From: Phycisphaerae bacterium
GTDB lineage: Bacteria > Planctomycetota > Phycisphaerae > UBA1845 > JAFGLZ01
Assembly (NCBI GenBank): GCA_016927755.1
Contig: JAFGLZ010000031.1
Span: 62,001-126,000, forward strand
Direction: 5' to 3'
Length of the DNA: 64,000 nt
A program made the position numbers and the translations under genes. The notes beneath the pieces are model-generated. The model saw nothing but the letters and a program-made list of their open reading frames with translations, was not told where the DNA came from and did no database searches. Of this stretch, positions 8,813 to 17,397 are shown in pieces (within the stretch, counting starts at the first letter, position 1; each line of letters opens with the position of its first letter).

Positions 8813-10390
8813 CTACGGCGATCCGGATTTCCCTCGGAGATCGTCGAGTTCCTTCTCGTACTTGGCCAGTTCCGGATGGCCGAGGTCCCTGAGGATCTCG
8901 ACGGCCTCGGTCATCGCCTTGACGGCGGACTTATCCTGTTTCTGCTTGGCGTAGATTCTCGAGATCCGGGTCAGGCAGTTGGCTTGCTGTGCATAGGCCT
9001 CTCGCCGTGAGAGGATGGCCTCGGCCTTTCGGAGCATTTTCATCGCCTCGTCGAGCTGGCCCTTCTTCTCGTAGACGCCGGCGATCTCACGATAGGCCGA
9101 GCCGGTCTCGCCCTCCTCGCTACAATCGATGGATTCGCGGTAGGCCTTGAGGGCGTCGTCAAGCCGCCCGGCCTCGACGTAGAGCTGTCCCTTCTGGTAG
9201 AGGGCAGCGGCCTTGTCGGAGGGGACGTCGACCTCGTCGGCCAGCTTGACGGCCGCATCGAGGAACTGGATCGCCTGCTCGTTGTCCTTCTTGGCGGCGT
9301 AGATCAGTGCGATTGTCAAACAGGCGGGCCCCATGGCGAGCCGATCGCCTTGGGCTTCGAGGCGTCGAAGGCGGTCTCCGAGCAAGCGGAGGGCCTCGTC
9401 GGGCTTCTGCTCGTCGACTCGAAGCGTCGCGATCGCGCCGAGGAGGATAGTCTCGAGGTCATCGAGTCCGGCTTGCCTGGCCTCTTCCATCGCGGCGTTG
9501 TAGTACTTCTCGGCGATGGCGAGTTCGCGCTGGCGCTGGTGCGAGATGGCGATCTGGGTCATGGCGAAGACCGTGTCGACGGTGTCCCCGTCACGTTTGG
9601 CCTGTCTCAGGAGGCGCTCGAAGATCATCAGGACCTCGGCGAAGTTTCCGGCGGCGATGTTGATCTGCCCGAGTAGTTTGAGCGTGGGACGGAAGTTCGA
9701 GTCGTACCGACGGGATTGGGCAACGTAGTAGAGGGCGTCCTGGGGCTTCCTGGCTCGCACGGCCCTGACGGCCTTTGCATAGTACTCCAGGGCGCTGTCG
9801 GACTCGCCGGGAGCGGTCAGGTAGACCTTGCGCTGAGCCTCCGTAAGCTTGACGCCGGTGAGATCAAGGACGGCATCGGTTGTCTGATCGAGCAAGACTC
9901 GCATGGACGGGGCGTGGATCGACTTGCGTGCCTCCTTGGCCGCCTGGGCCGTCGGGCAGATGCGGATCTCGGCAGCAAACTGTCCCTTGTCATCAATACG
10001 GATGGTTCCCATCGCCACCCAGTCCGCGCCCAACTGGGTCCCCCTGGTGAGGGCTTGCCGCGGGTCGGGCTTGTCCTGTTTGGCGAACCTCTCCATCACG
10101 CCGGCGGTCCGCATGCCGGAGATGGCTCGGGTGGCGCCGCTTCGTCGGAGCCGATCGCGGAGGCCCTCCGAAACGGCCAGGGCCACCCACTGGGTCTCTT
10201 CCTTGCCGTCGCCGGACCAGAAGTCCGGCACGAAGAAGCGGGGAAGAGTCGTCTTGGCGGCGGGGGCTTGTGCCTTGCCGGTCGGCTCGGCCTCGGCAGC
10301 CAGGTTTGGCGTATGACCCGCCACCGTCAGGGCCGCGGCGATCAAAACCGGCGACCAGAGGCCCGGCACGCCCATACGTCGCATCCTCAT
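8813..10390 (-). CDS. secreted TPR-repeat protein with N-terminal FlgO/CsgG-like domain
   Basis: 525 residues. The ATG at 10390 has AGGATGGAA upstream and begins a signal peptide (residues 1-30, ending LAAEA). The longer open frame above it overlaps the neighbouring gene and is not credible. Residues 48-170 (PRFFVPDF, then a helix and GADWVAMGTIRI) look like the periplasmic domain of FlgO, CsgG or TolB-N type that precedes TPRs. From about 185 to 505 there are at least seven TPR-like helix pairs (for example ALYQKGQLYVEAGRLDDALK). The role is probably protein-protein contact in the periplasm. A hairpin-rich leader lies just upstream. Confidence 0.82.
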   Translation of the reverse strand: MRMRRMGVPGLWSPVLIAAALTVAGHTPNLAAEAEPTGKAQAPAAKTTLPRFFVPDFWSGDGKEETQWVALAVSEGLRDRLRRSGATRAISGMRTAGVMERFAKQDKPDPRQALTRGTQLGADWVAMGTIRIDDKGQFAAEIRICPTAQAAKEARKSIHAPSMRVLLDQTTDAVLDLTGVKLTEAQRKVYLTAPGESDSALEYYAKAVRAVRARKPQDALYYVAQSRRYDSNFRPTLKLLGQINIAAGNFAEVLMIFERLLRQAKRDGDTVDTVFAMTQIAISHQRQRELAIAEKYYNAAMEEARQAGLDDLETILLGAIATLRVDEQKPDEALRLLGDRLRRLEAQGDRLAMGPACLTIALIYAAKKDNEQAIQFLDAAVKLADEVDVPSDKAAALYQKGQLYVEAGRLDDALKAYRESIDCSEEGETGSAYREIAGVYEKKGQLDEAMKMLRKAEAILSRREAYAQQANCLTRISRIYAKQKQDKSAVKAMTEAVEILRDLGHPELAKYEKELDDLRGKSGSP

Positions 10391-10432
10391 CGTGGTTCCA
10401 TCCTGCATAGGTGCCCAAGGATTCCGCCAAGA

Positions 10433-10500
10433 GGATACCGGATTCGGTATCCGGGAGCGAACGGAAAGTTCGCAGTGTAGGCGGGGCAGGCACGTCTGCC
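10433..10500. other. three adjacent perfect hairpins in an intergenic leader
   Basis: Hairpin 1 pairs GGATACCG (10433-10440) with CGGTATCC (10445-10452) around a 4-base loop. Hairpin 2 pairs GCGAAC (10457-10462) with GTTCGC (10468-10473). Hairpin 3 pairs GGCAG (10485-10489) with CTGCC (10496-10500). They lie between the stop of the 10602 gene and the start of the TPR gene, both minus strand, so they could be a terminator cluster, a leader structure or an operator. There is no U-run after them. Confidence 0.5.
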
Positions 10501-10601
10501 GTGTCTTCGCAGGGGCGCACGTGGCATCGGGCAGACAACAGGCATGCGTGATCGACGAGCAGATCGAACGGGGGCGTCCGCGGAAAGGCGAGGACGGGGC
10601 T

Positions 10602-11291
10602 CTAGCCGGCCTCTTGAACCTCGTGCAGCTTCTTGAGCACGGGGCGGGTCCGAGGCCTCTGGGTCTCGGGCTCGGCGACGGTAAGCTCGTCGGTCTGAAG
10701 GATCTGAACGCCCTTGGCCTCCAATTGCCGGAGGGCCAAGTCGGCGGCGACGGAATCCCAGAAGCCGCAGGCATCTCGAACGACCGAGACCTGCTTCTGG
10801 CGAGCCAGGAGCCCAAGCGCGAGGATACGAATCCAACTCTCCAGACCGACGCCGAAGATGATGAAGCGATCGGGATGGAGATCGTTGAGCAATCGGTCCG
10901 CCTTGGGATTGGCGAGCATGTCCTCAGTCCGCTTGCGGAAGATGACCTGACGGTGGGTCGTCAGGATATCGATCGGGACCGTATAGCTGTTGTCAGCCTC
11001 GATCAGGAGCCGTTTCTGCATGAGGGTAAAGGGCAGTTTGCTCTGGCCGGGCGTATCGTCGACGCAGTGCCGCGGGCGACCGTTGGTGTCTTCTCCCGGA
11101 CGGCAGGCCTGGATGCAGGAGACCACGGGGATTTCCTGCGCGCGGGCCCAGCCCATGAGGGCGCGAATCCTCGGGACGATCTCTTCTCGATGCTCAATTG
11201 CCATCGGCGCGTTGGTGACGAGGAAGTCCCTCTGCGTGGCCACATCGATCAAGATGCGGTACGGTTTTGACTTTCGATTTCCACGACGCAT
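10602..11291 (-). CDS. isochorismatase/nicotinamidase-fold protein lacking the catalytic cysteine
   Basis: 229 residues. The ATG at 11291 has AAAGGGG about 9 bases upstream. The protein has the Rossmann-like cysteine hydrolase fold: the first strand RILIDVATQRDF with catalytic-type Asp16, Lys120 in FRKRTEDM, and the strand FIIFGVGLESWIRILALGL, where the family normally has G-V-x-T-x-x-C-V. Here position 153, the nucleophile, is Trp instead of Cys. The following VSVVRDACGFW strand is normal. Family members hydrolyse isochorismate, nicotinamide and other amides; without Cys this one probably cannot and may be a binding or regulatory protein. The tail (residues 200-229) is basic and Pro/Arg-rich. 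Confidence 0.85.
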   Translation of the reverse strand: MRRGNRKSKPYRILIDVATQRDFLVTNAPMAIEHREEIVPRIRALMGWARAQEIPVVSCIQACRPGEDTNGRPRHCVDDTPGQSKLPFTLMQKRLLIEADNSYTVPIDILTTHRQVIFRKRTEDMLANPKADRLLNDLHPDRFIIFGVGLESWIRILALGLLARQKQVSVVRDACGFWDSVAADLALRQLEAKGVQILQTDELTVAEPETQRPRTRPVLKKLHEVQEAG

Positions 11292-11730
11292 CAACAAACC
11301 CCTTTGACCGGCTGGGCAAAGCGGCGATTGCAGTCGGTTGCTGGGCTGCAACGGTAGTGACTCTGCCTCTTCCCACCCTTTGATACGACTGCCAGCCCGA
11401 ATCGGGTCGGCCCAAGTTGTTCGCCTATCGGCGAGCAATCTGATCTTATGCCCCGTATCGGCAAAAGGCGAGCCAACACACCCCTTTTTTTTAACCCACT
11501 ATTCACAAATGGCTTACCTATATAAGCCAACTTAACGACCCGAATTTGTCTGGTCTCTTCGCCGAGTGCTTCTCAAGTTGACTTTACGGTCGGCAGGCCC
11601 CATCCGGTGCAGGCATCGCCGAGGCGTACTGGACCACAAACACTTTTTCGGAAAATACTTAACCTAATGCAGGTGACTCTCCCGACCAGACCGCATCCGG
11701 GAGGCCGCTCCGCCCAAGAGAGCAGGGCGA
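11292..11730. other. 439-base intergenic stretch with an AT-rich promoter-like island
   Basis: No gene is visible. Bases 11485-11540 are much more AT-rich than the rest, with a run of T at 11487-11494 and the inverted repeat at 11512-11529. Bases 11643-11670 hold a second AT-rich patch containing AACCTAAT, also seen at 6341. The promoter of the minus-strand 10602 gene is probably within the first island. Confidence 0.45.
11512..11529. promoter_or_regulatory. inverted repeat overlapping a TATATA element
   Basis: GGCTTA and TAAGCC pair around CCTATA. Read on the minus strand the sequence TTGGCTTATATAGG resembles a promoter with an overlapping operator, about 220 bases before the 11291 start. 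No matching regulator gene was identified. Confidence 0.3.
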
Positions 11731-13047
11731 TCAGGGCTGCTCAAGCACGGACTGGAGCTTGGCGTACAGCCCGGGTCGCTTGGCCTTGAGTTCCTGGATG
11801 TTGCGGAACTCGTGCCTGACCTCCGCGTCGCCGTCGCGGAGGTATACGGTGATGTTTCCGTCCGAGGCCACCTCGAAGCGGATGATCGGGGACGCGGACC
11901 CTGTCGCGCCTGAGGGGTTCGTCTGGGGTGTCTGTTTGGCCTTTGCACGGTATTGCTCGATCCGCCCCTGGATGTCCCGCTCTAGCTCTTGGAGCTGCTT
12001 CTTGGCCGCATCGAGCGCCTCGCTCCATCCCTTCGACACCTCATCGAGCTTCTCGTTGGGGAGAAAATCCTTATTCAGTCCTTCGTCCCAGTCTCGACGA
12101 AAACGGTCGTGGAGCTCGTCGAGCCTTTTGCGGTCGAGGCTGGGAAACCCCTCGCGCATCTCCTTCATCCATCGCTGATACTCGTGGACGAGGTCGCGCG
12201 GTTTTGGGGCCTTGCCGAGCGGGTGAGCGGGACGGGCCATCGATCCAGGCTTGCGTCCCGTGGCCTCGAGGTAGATCTCGTAGGCCTCAGGATCGGCCTG
12301 TTTGAGGTTCTCCGGGGTGTCGTAGGTGGCCTCAACGGTTTTGTCGGTCTCCGTTCTGGTCACCTTGATGGGGCCGCTGGTTTGGCCATCGACCTCGATG
12401 ATCTTCCCGTCGCGGCTGACGCGGGCCTGGAACTTCGTGACCTCCTCGTTGCCCGGCTGGAGCCAGTACGTGCCCCGGCGGGACAGATGTCTCGGCAGGA
12501 CGTCCCTGAGGAGATCGGGGAGGTCGCCGACCTCACCGAGATCCTTGAGCTCCCATCCGTCGGGTCCTTTCCTGAAGAGTTTGCCGCGGACGCCGAGGCG
12601 ATCGTCCAACTGGATGTCGGGCAACTCCTCGTACTTGTATTCCTGCTTGCCCGCGACGGGACGGGGCGCGAGAGTGACTTCCGCTTGGACCTCCTTGCCT
12701 TTCCGCATGAGGCGAAGAAGTACCTTGTCTCCCGGTCGCCGCTTGGCGAGACGGTCGATCAGGTCCTGCGGGGAGGCGACGGGATCGTCGCCGACCTTTA
12801 GGACCACGTCGTATCGTTCGAGAGCGGCGTTGTCCGCCGGGCTTTCCTTGGCGACGTTCAGGACGATGGCCCCCTTGCCGTCGAGGGCAAGGTGCGCGTC
12901 GAGGGACTTGGGCACCGGCCCGATCTGGCATCCGAGCCAAGCAGCCTCATGGGCGCCGGCGGGCCAGAACACGGGGGCCGCGACGGCCGCAGAGGCAACA
13001 ATGCCGAGGATCAGGGCTCGTCTGGATGTGATTGATAGTAGGGACAT
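11731..13047 (-). CDS. secreted PDZ-domain protein
   Basis: 438 residues. A signal peptide covers residues 1-33 (MSLLSITSRRALILGIVASAA). A PDZ domain lies at about 36-130, with the carboxylate-binding loop region AWLGCQIG, the strand GAIVLNVAKESPADNAAL and DDPVASPQDLIDRL. No trypsin-like protease domain is present, so it is not DegP. The remainder alternates beta-rich segments (YWLQPGNEEV, GKIIEVDGQT) with a long Lys/Glu-rich predicted coiled-coil at about 270-375. It starts 36 bases after the anti-sigma gene stops and probably belongs to that operon, which suggests envelope sensing or a regulon target of the sigma factor. Confidence 0.85.
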   Translation of the reverse strand: MSLLSITSRRALILGIVASAAVAAPVFWPAGAHEAAWLGCQIGPVPKSLDAHLALDGKGAIVLNVAKESPADNAALERYDVVLKVGDDPVASPQDLIDRLAKRRPGDKVLLRLMRKGKEVQAEVTLAPRPVAGKQEYKYEELPDIQLDDRLGVRGKLFRKGPDGWELKDLGEVGDLPDLLRDVLPRHLSRRGTYWLQPGNEEVTKFQARVSRDGKIIEVDGQTSGPIKVTRTETDKTVEATYDTPENLKQADPEAYEIYLEATGRKPGSMARPAHPLGKAPKPRDLVHEYQRWMKEMREGFPSLDRKRLDELHDRFRRDWDEGLNKDFLPNEKLDEVSKGWSEALDAAKKQLQELERDIQGRIEQYRAKAKQTPQTNPSGATGSASPIIRFEVASDGNITVYLRDGDAEVRHEFRNIQELKAKRPGLYAKLQSVLEQP

Positions 13048-13083
13048 TGGAAATCCTCACACACGGTCGACCTTGGGGATCGA

Positions 13084-13632
13084 CTACAATTCACCGGTCA
13101 TGGGAATCCTCACCGTATGCGTACGGTCTACCTCGAACAGGAGCAGGGATTTGCCGGAATCGTCGAGGACGCCGACGTAGTCCCGATTGACACGGCGCTG
13201 GCCTCGATGAGGCACATCGGCGCCGGTCTGAACAAGGTGGTCGCTGTCGACGACGGGTTGGACTTCGAACACGGAATTTGGCGCCGGCCTGGGTCCGGGC
13301 AGGGGCAGGACGGGGTCGGTGCGTTGGGGTATGATCACGGCGATCAGGACGGCCGCGGCGACGGCCAGGCCGCCCGCCAGCGCGCCCCGGGACCTCAGAT
13401 GGAACGACCGGCTCGCTGGGATCGGTTCGGCCTTGCTGGGCCAACAGCCCTCGGCAACGGCGCCGATCACCTCGGTCGCGAGCCGGTCGTTTTCCTGGTA
13501 ATCACTGAGTGTCCGTCGCGCGGCGGCGGAACGCAGCAGGACCTGGTTCAGCTCGTCCTGCTCCGCCGGCGTCAGCTCGCCATCCATACGACGGACGATC
13601 AACCGCTCGATACGTTTGTCGACTTCGCTCAT
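13084..13632 (-). CDS. anti-sigma factor-like single-pass membrane protein
   Basis: 182 residues. The ATG at 13632 overlaps the sigma gene stop as ATGA, which couples their translation. Residues 1-75 are a charged helical domain (MSEVDKRIERLIVRRMDGEL, then TPAEQDELNQVLLRSAAARR) of the kind that binds ECF sigma factors. The usual zinc-binding H-x3-C-x2-C motif is absent. One membrane helix lies at about 88-108 (GALAGGLAVAAAVLIAVII), and the outer C-terminal part is short with R-V-N-R-D-Y-V-G-V. Position and topology support the call. Confidence 0.82.
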   Translation of the reverse strand: MSEVDKRIERLIVRRMDGELTPAEQDELNQVLLRSAAARRTLSDYQENDRLATEVIGAVAEGCWPSKAEPIPASRSFHLRSRGALAGGLAVAAAVLIAVIIPQRTDPVLPLPGPRPAPNSVFEVQPVVDSDHLVQTGADVPHRGQRRVNRDYVGVLDDSGKSLLLFEVDRTHTVRIPMTGEL

Positions 13633-14234
13633 GGCTTGCCCTGCAACATGTCTCGCAGCAACCGTCGCGCTCGCACGAGCCGTGTTTCGACGGTGTCGAC
13701 CGGGAGGCCGAGGACGTCGCCGATCTCGGCGTAGGTCCATCCCTCGAGGTGCTTGAGGACGAACGGCTCACGGTAGAGCGCGGGCAACGACTGAATGGCC
13801 TGCATGACCTGTCGGTGCCGCTCTTCGGCGATCAGCTTCTCCTCGGGGGAGGCGAGTTTGCCTGACGGCCTGATGTCCGCCTCGTCGGACTGTACCTCCC
13901 TGCTGGCGCGGCGTCCGCGCTGCTTGCTCGCGTCGATGGCCGACCGACGCGTCAATTGGTAAAGCCACGACCGCCACTTTGACGGGTCGCGGAGCGTTCC
14001 GATCTGCTGCCAGACGGTCGTCCAGACTTCCTGAGCGACGTCCGAGGCGAGATCGGGGCGCCCGGTGACTCCGAGGATCACGCCGCGGACCCACCTTTCG
14101 TTTTGGCGCAACAACTCCGTGAGCGCTTGCGGCTCCCCACGAATGAGCGCCTCGACGAGAGGCAGGCCCGCGTCGGACTCAGTTGGCTGCGTCATGGCCA
14201 TGTCTACAGGACTAGAGGGTTGATCGACGGTCAT
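13629..14234 (-). CDS. ECF-family RNA polymerase sigma-70 factor
   Basis: 201 residues from the ATG at 14234; a TTG 27 bases upstream is possible but less likely, since GGAGG falls inside that extension. Region 2 (about 18-95) includes DLASDVAQEVWTTVWQQIGTLRD and the WRSWLYQLTRRSAID stretch; region 4 (about 130-195) includes LPALYREPFVLKHLEGWTYA and a helix-turn-helix ending DTVETRLVRARRLL. This is the standard ECF layout. With the overlapping anti-sigma and the downstream PDZ gene it forms an envelope-stress-like cassette. Autoregulation is likely by analogy, but no -35/-10 pair could be assigned by eye. Confidence 0.93.
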   Translation of the reverse strand: MTVDQPSSPVDMAMTQPTESDAGLPLVEALIRGEPQALTELLRQNERWVRGVILGVTGRPDLASDVAQEVWTTVWQQIGTLRDPSKWRSWLYQLTRRSAIDASKQRGRRASREVQSDEADIRPSGKLASPEEKLIAEERHRQVMQAIQSLPALYREPFVLKHLEGWTYAEIGDVLGLPVDTVETRLVRARRLLRDMLQGKP

Positions 14235-14385
14235 CCTGTCAAAAAAACCTCCGGTTTCCAAAGCTGCAGCGCTTTGCAGATCAGAGTATTATACGACGGT
14301 CGCGATTCCGGGTTCACCGTGGGGACCTTCGGTTCGGCCAGGCGCCGCGATGGACCCGCCTCGGCGTACTACATAGGAGTTGACC

Positions 14386-15420
14386 ATGGAACTACTCAAG
14401 CAATTGACCGAGCTGCCCGGGGTGCCTGGCCGGGAGGAACGCGTCCGCAGCTTCATCCAGGCCCACGCGGGGAAGATGTTCGACGAGGCGCGGGTCGACG
14501 CCATGGGTAACCTCATCTGCCGCAAGGCCCCGGGGCGGAAGCCCCCGCGCGGCAGGAAGGCCCTGAAGGTCATGATCGCCTGCCACATCGACGAGATCGG
14601 CTTCTACGTTCGATCCATCGACGACGGTGGACGCCTGCGACTGGCCAACGTCGGCGGATTCGATACGCGGACGCTTTTTGCCCGGCGTGTGCTGGTACAG
14701 GGCAAGAAGGACCTTGTGGGCGTGCTGTCGCCGTCGGCCAAGCCCACGCACATGCTCTCGGAGGAAGACCGCAAGAAGATACCGGACGTTAGCGAGTTTT
14801 TCGTGGACCTGATGCTGGATGCCAAGAAGGTCAAGCAGCAGGTTCAGATCGGCGATCCGGTCACACTGATCCAGGAGACGGTGGCCATCGGCGACAACAT
14901 TTGCGGCAAGGCGATGGACAACCGGGTCGCGAGTTGGGTCGCATTGAACGCCGTGAGGAAGGCCGGCAAGAAGAGCGCCTATGAGATCTACTACGTCGCA
15001 ACCGTTCAGGAGGAGGTCGGGCTGCGGGGGGCCGGGACGAGCGCGTTCGGCATCCAGCCGGACATCGGCGTGGCGCTGGACGTGACGCTGGCGTGCGACC
15101 TGCCGGGCGTCTCGGGCGAGGATCGGATCACGGAGCTGGGGAAGGGTGTGGCCGTCAAGCTGATGGACAGCTCGGTGATCTGCGATCGGAAGCTGGTCGA
15201 CGAGATGACGGCGCTGGCGAACCGGAAGAAGATTCCGTACCAACTGGAGGTGCTGCCGAGGGGCGGCACGGACACGGCGGCGGTGCAGCGATCGGGCGCG
15301 GGCGTTCGGAGCGTGGCGCTCAGCGTGCCCTGCCGGTACGTCCATACGATCGTCGAGACGGTTAGCAGGAAAGATCTTCAGGCAGCGGTCGATCTACTCG
15401 CTGCCTGGCTGACCAAGTGA
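14386..15420 (+). CDS. M42 family metallo-aminopeptidase
   Basis: 344 residues. The ATG at 14386 has AGGAG seven bases upstream. Family signatures are complete: His67 and Asp69 in ACHIDEIG, bridging Asp178 in AMDNR, catalytic Glu209 and ligand Glu210 in QEEVG, Asp232 in ALDVT and His320 in YVHT. These bind two metals in a cytoplasmic, usually dodecameric, peptidase that trims peptides from the N-terminus. The Gfo/Idh/MocA gene begins 14 bases downstream, giving a likely two-gene transcript. The protein is often annotated as an endoglucanase M homologue, which is misleading. Confidence 0.93.
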   Translation: MELLKQLTELPGVPGREERVRSFIQAHAGKMFDEARVDAMGNLICRKAPGRKPPRGRKALKVMIACHIDEIGFYVRSIDDGGRLRLANVGGFDTRTLFARRVLVQGKKDLVGVLSPSAKPTHMLSEEDRKKIPDVSEFFVDLMLDAKKVKQQVQIGDPVTLIQETVAIGDNICGKAMDNRVASWVALNAVRKAGKKSAYEIYYVATVQEEVGLRGAGTSAFGIQPDIGVALDVTLACDLPGVSGEDRITELGKGVAVKLMDSSVICDRKLVDEMTALANRKKIPYQLEVLPRGGTDTAAVQRSGAGVRSVALSVPCRYVHTIVETVSRKDLQAAVDLLAAWLTK

Positions 15421-15434
15421 GAGCGAGGAGTTAC

Positions 15435-16472
15435 ATGGGCAAGGTCAAACCGATCACCGTAGGGATCGCCGGACTGGGACGAGCCGGCTGGAATATTCAC
15501 GTCGACGGCATGCGCAACCGGAAGGACTTCAAGATCACGGCGTGCTGCGATCCCGAGTCCGACCGCCGGACCCAGGCGGAGCAGGAGCTCGGCTGCGAGA
15601 CGTTCACGAACTACAAGGAGATGCTCAAGAAGGCGGACGCCGAACTGATCGTGGTTGCGACGCAGAGCCGCGACCATGGACCGCACACGATCGCGGCGCT
15701 CAAGACGGGTCGGCACGTGCTGGTCGAGAAGCCGATGGCGATGAGTCTGCGGGAGGCGGATCGAATGATCGCCGCGGCGAAGAAGGCCCGCAAGAAGCTG
15801 TTCGTGAACCAGAATTACCGTTTCAACCAGGAGTTCAAGCACCTCCGCGAGATGATCGGCAGCGGCATTCTCGGTCGGGTCTTTCACATTCGCGGTCACT
15901 GGCCGGGCTTCGCGCGGCGGAACGACTGGCAGACGCTGCGAAAGTACGGCGGCGGGGTACTGAACAACACGTGTCCGCACATCATCGACATGACGCTACA
16001 GTTCATCGGCTGGCCGGTCAGGAGCGTCTGGGGCGACCTGCAACTCGTGAACGACGCGGGGGACGTCGAGGACCACGTCAAGATCGTCCTACGCGGCAAG
16101 AGCGGATGCACGGCCGACCTGGAGGTCTCGACCGCGTGCGCGTACCCGACGAACAAGTGGATGCTGATGGGCGACTGCGGCACGCTCATCTGCGACGGCA
16201 AGGAGAGCAAGATCAAGTACTACGACCCGAAGCGGGTCAAGGCGCTCAAGGTCATCGAGTCGCCGCCCGCCAACCGTCGGTACGGCAACGACGACAAGCT
16301 GCCGTGGCGAGAGAAGACCGTACCCGTGAAGAGCAGGGACAAGACGAGCTACTTCGACACGGTGGTCGCGACGCTGCGCCACGGCAAGCCGATGGCGGTG
16401 ACGCCGGAGAGCGTCCGCGAGGTGATCCGCGTGATCGCCGAGACGCGCAAGGGCACGGCGTTTCCCGGCTGA
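15435..16472 (+). CDS. Gfo/Idh/MocA family NAD(P)-dependent oxidoreductase
   Basis: 345 residues from the ATG with GAGGAG about 5 bases upstream. The N-terminal Rossmann domain has GIAGLGRAGWNIH near residue 9 and the family lysine motif EKPMAMSLREADRM near 101. The C-terminal alpha/beta domain includes NYRFNQEFKHLREM and NNTCPHIIDM, the His of which is the usual second catalytic position. Such enzymes oxidise or reduce sugars, inositols or their derivatives in the cytoplasm. No signal peptide. It is not close to the glycan genes further along, so the substrate is undetermined. Confidence 0.92.
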   Translation: MGKVKPITVGIAGLGRAGWNIHVDGMRNRKDFKITACCDPESDRRTQAEQELGCETFTNYKEMLKKADAELIVVATQSRDHGPHTIAALKTGRHVLVEKPMAMSLREADRMIAAAKKARKKLFVNQNYRFNQEFKHLREMIGSGILGRVFHIRGHWPGFARRNDWQTLRKYGGGVLNNTCPHIIDMTLQFIGWPVRSVWGDLQLVNDAGDVEDHVKIVLRGKSGCTADLEVSTACAYPTNKWMLMGDCGTLICDGKESKIKYYDPKRVKALKVIESPPANRRYGNDDKLPWREKTVPVKSRDKTSYFDTVVATLRHGKPMAVTPESVREVIRVIAETRKGTAFPG

Positions 16473-16617
16473 GCGGGGAACTGAAGTGCAGAGCGCGAAG
16501 GACGAAGAGCGAAGGACGGGAGTCGATGGCGTAGTCGCCATTGGCCCCATTCTTGGCGGTTCATCTGCACAGGTTTCCGATCCGTGACATTCCTGTTTGC
16601 ATCCCGTTTGGATTTCG

Positions 16618-16646
16618 TTGAATTGGGCCGCGCGTCGGTCTAGAAT
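16618..16646 (+). promoter_or_regulatory. sigma-70-like promoter TTGAAT-17-TAGAAT
   Basis: The -35 element TTGAAT (16618-16623) and -10 element TAGAAT (16641-16646) are separated by exactly 17 bases, which predicts a start near 16653 and a leader of about 64 bases before the 16717 gene. It is among the clearest promoter matches in the window. Confidence 0.5.
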
Positions 16647-16716
16647 GAGTTCATCACGTTTTGGGGGGATTCGACATCACGTCTGAAGGGGCGCGGCGGC
16701 GCCGGGAGAGAGTGAC

Positions 16717-17397
16717 ATGCCGGGATTCGTGTCGTTGGAGGACGCCAAGAAGCGTCTGAAGAAGTCCGAGGAAGAACTGCGGTTGCTTGCCGACAACGGC
16801 AAGATCAACCTAGTCCAGGACGGCGACGAGATTTGGATCAGCGAGGCGGACGTCGACGACCTCAAGAAAGACGGCGATAAGATCGACCTAGATCTGGTCG
16901 TCGCGGACGAGGACCAGCAGGCGGAAGCCCCCAAGCCGGCCAAACCCGAGCGGAAGAAGGACCGTCAGGACAAGATGCTCGAAGCCAGGGCGATGAGCGA
17001 CACCGAGGCGCTGCTGTCGATCGGCGAGTCGCGCAAGGACGGGCAGCCCGATCTGGCAGACGTGCCGATCGCGCTGGAGCCCGAGGACGATCTGCCGCCC
17101 CAGGAAGACGGGATGTCGAAGATCAAGAGCTTCGCGGGCAAGGGCATCCAGGCGGCCCGGCAGTCTCGGGACGGCGCCGACTTCAAACGAGGCGTGAACA
17201 AGTCGGGCCAGGGCGCGACGCGCAGCCGGACGTTTCACGCCAAGCTCAACGACAGCTCGCTGGCGTACATGGACCAGTTGATAAACGAGTGGATCGACGG
17301 CGACCCGGAGGTCGAAATCAAGTTCGCCACGAGCTCCGTCGGGGTTGTCGAAGGGAAACACGCAGAGCCGCACCTGATCATCACGGTCTTCTATTGA
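16717..17397 (+). CDS. protein with N-terminal excisionase/MerR-like helix-turn-helix and conserved C-terminal domain
   Basis: 226 residues; GGGAGAG lies about 7 bases before the ATG. Residues 1-52 (SLEDAKKRLKKSEEELRLLA, then NGKINLVQDGDEIWISEADVDDL) match the small winged helix that phage excisionases and MerR-type regulators use. A charged, probably unstructured linker covers 55-165. Residues 168-226 form a compact domain starting RTFHAKLNDSSLAYMDQLIN and ending in beta strands (PHLIITVFY). Its stop overlaps the ATG of the next gene (TGATG), implying coupled translation. No DNA target is known; the C-terminal part looks like a binding domain of unknown type. Confidence 0.75.
   Translation: MPGFVSLEDAKKRLKKSEEELRLLADNGKINLVQDGDEIWISEADVDDLKKDGDKIDLDLVVADEDQQAEAPKPAKPERKKDRQDKMLEARAMSDTEALLSIGESRKDGQPDLADVPIALEPEDDLPPQEDGMSKIKSFAGKGIQAARQSRDGADFKRGVNKSGQGATRSRTFHAKLNDSSLAYMDQLINEWIDGDPEVEIKFATSSVGVVEGKHAEPHLIITVFY

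Noticed and set aside
16495-16518. Direct repeat GCGAAGGACG twice, 14 bases apart
   Set aside because: Purine-rich, low complexity and short; more likely chance or slippage than a functional element.
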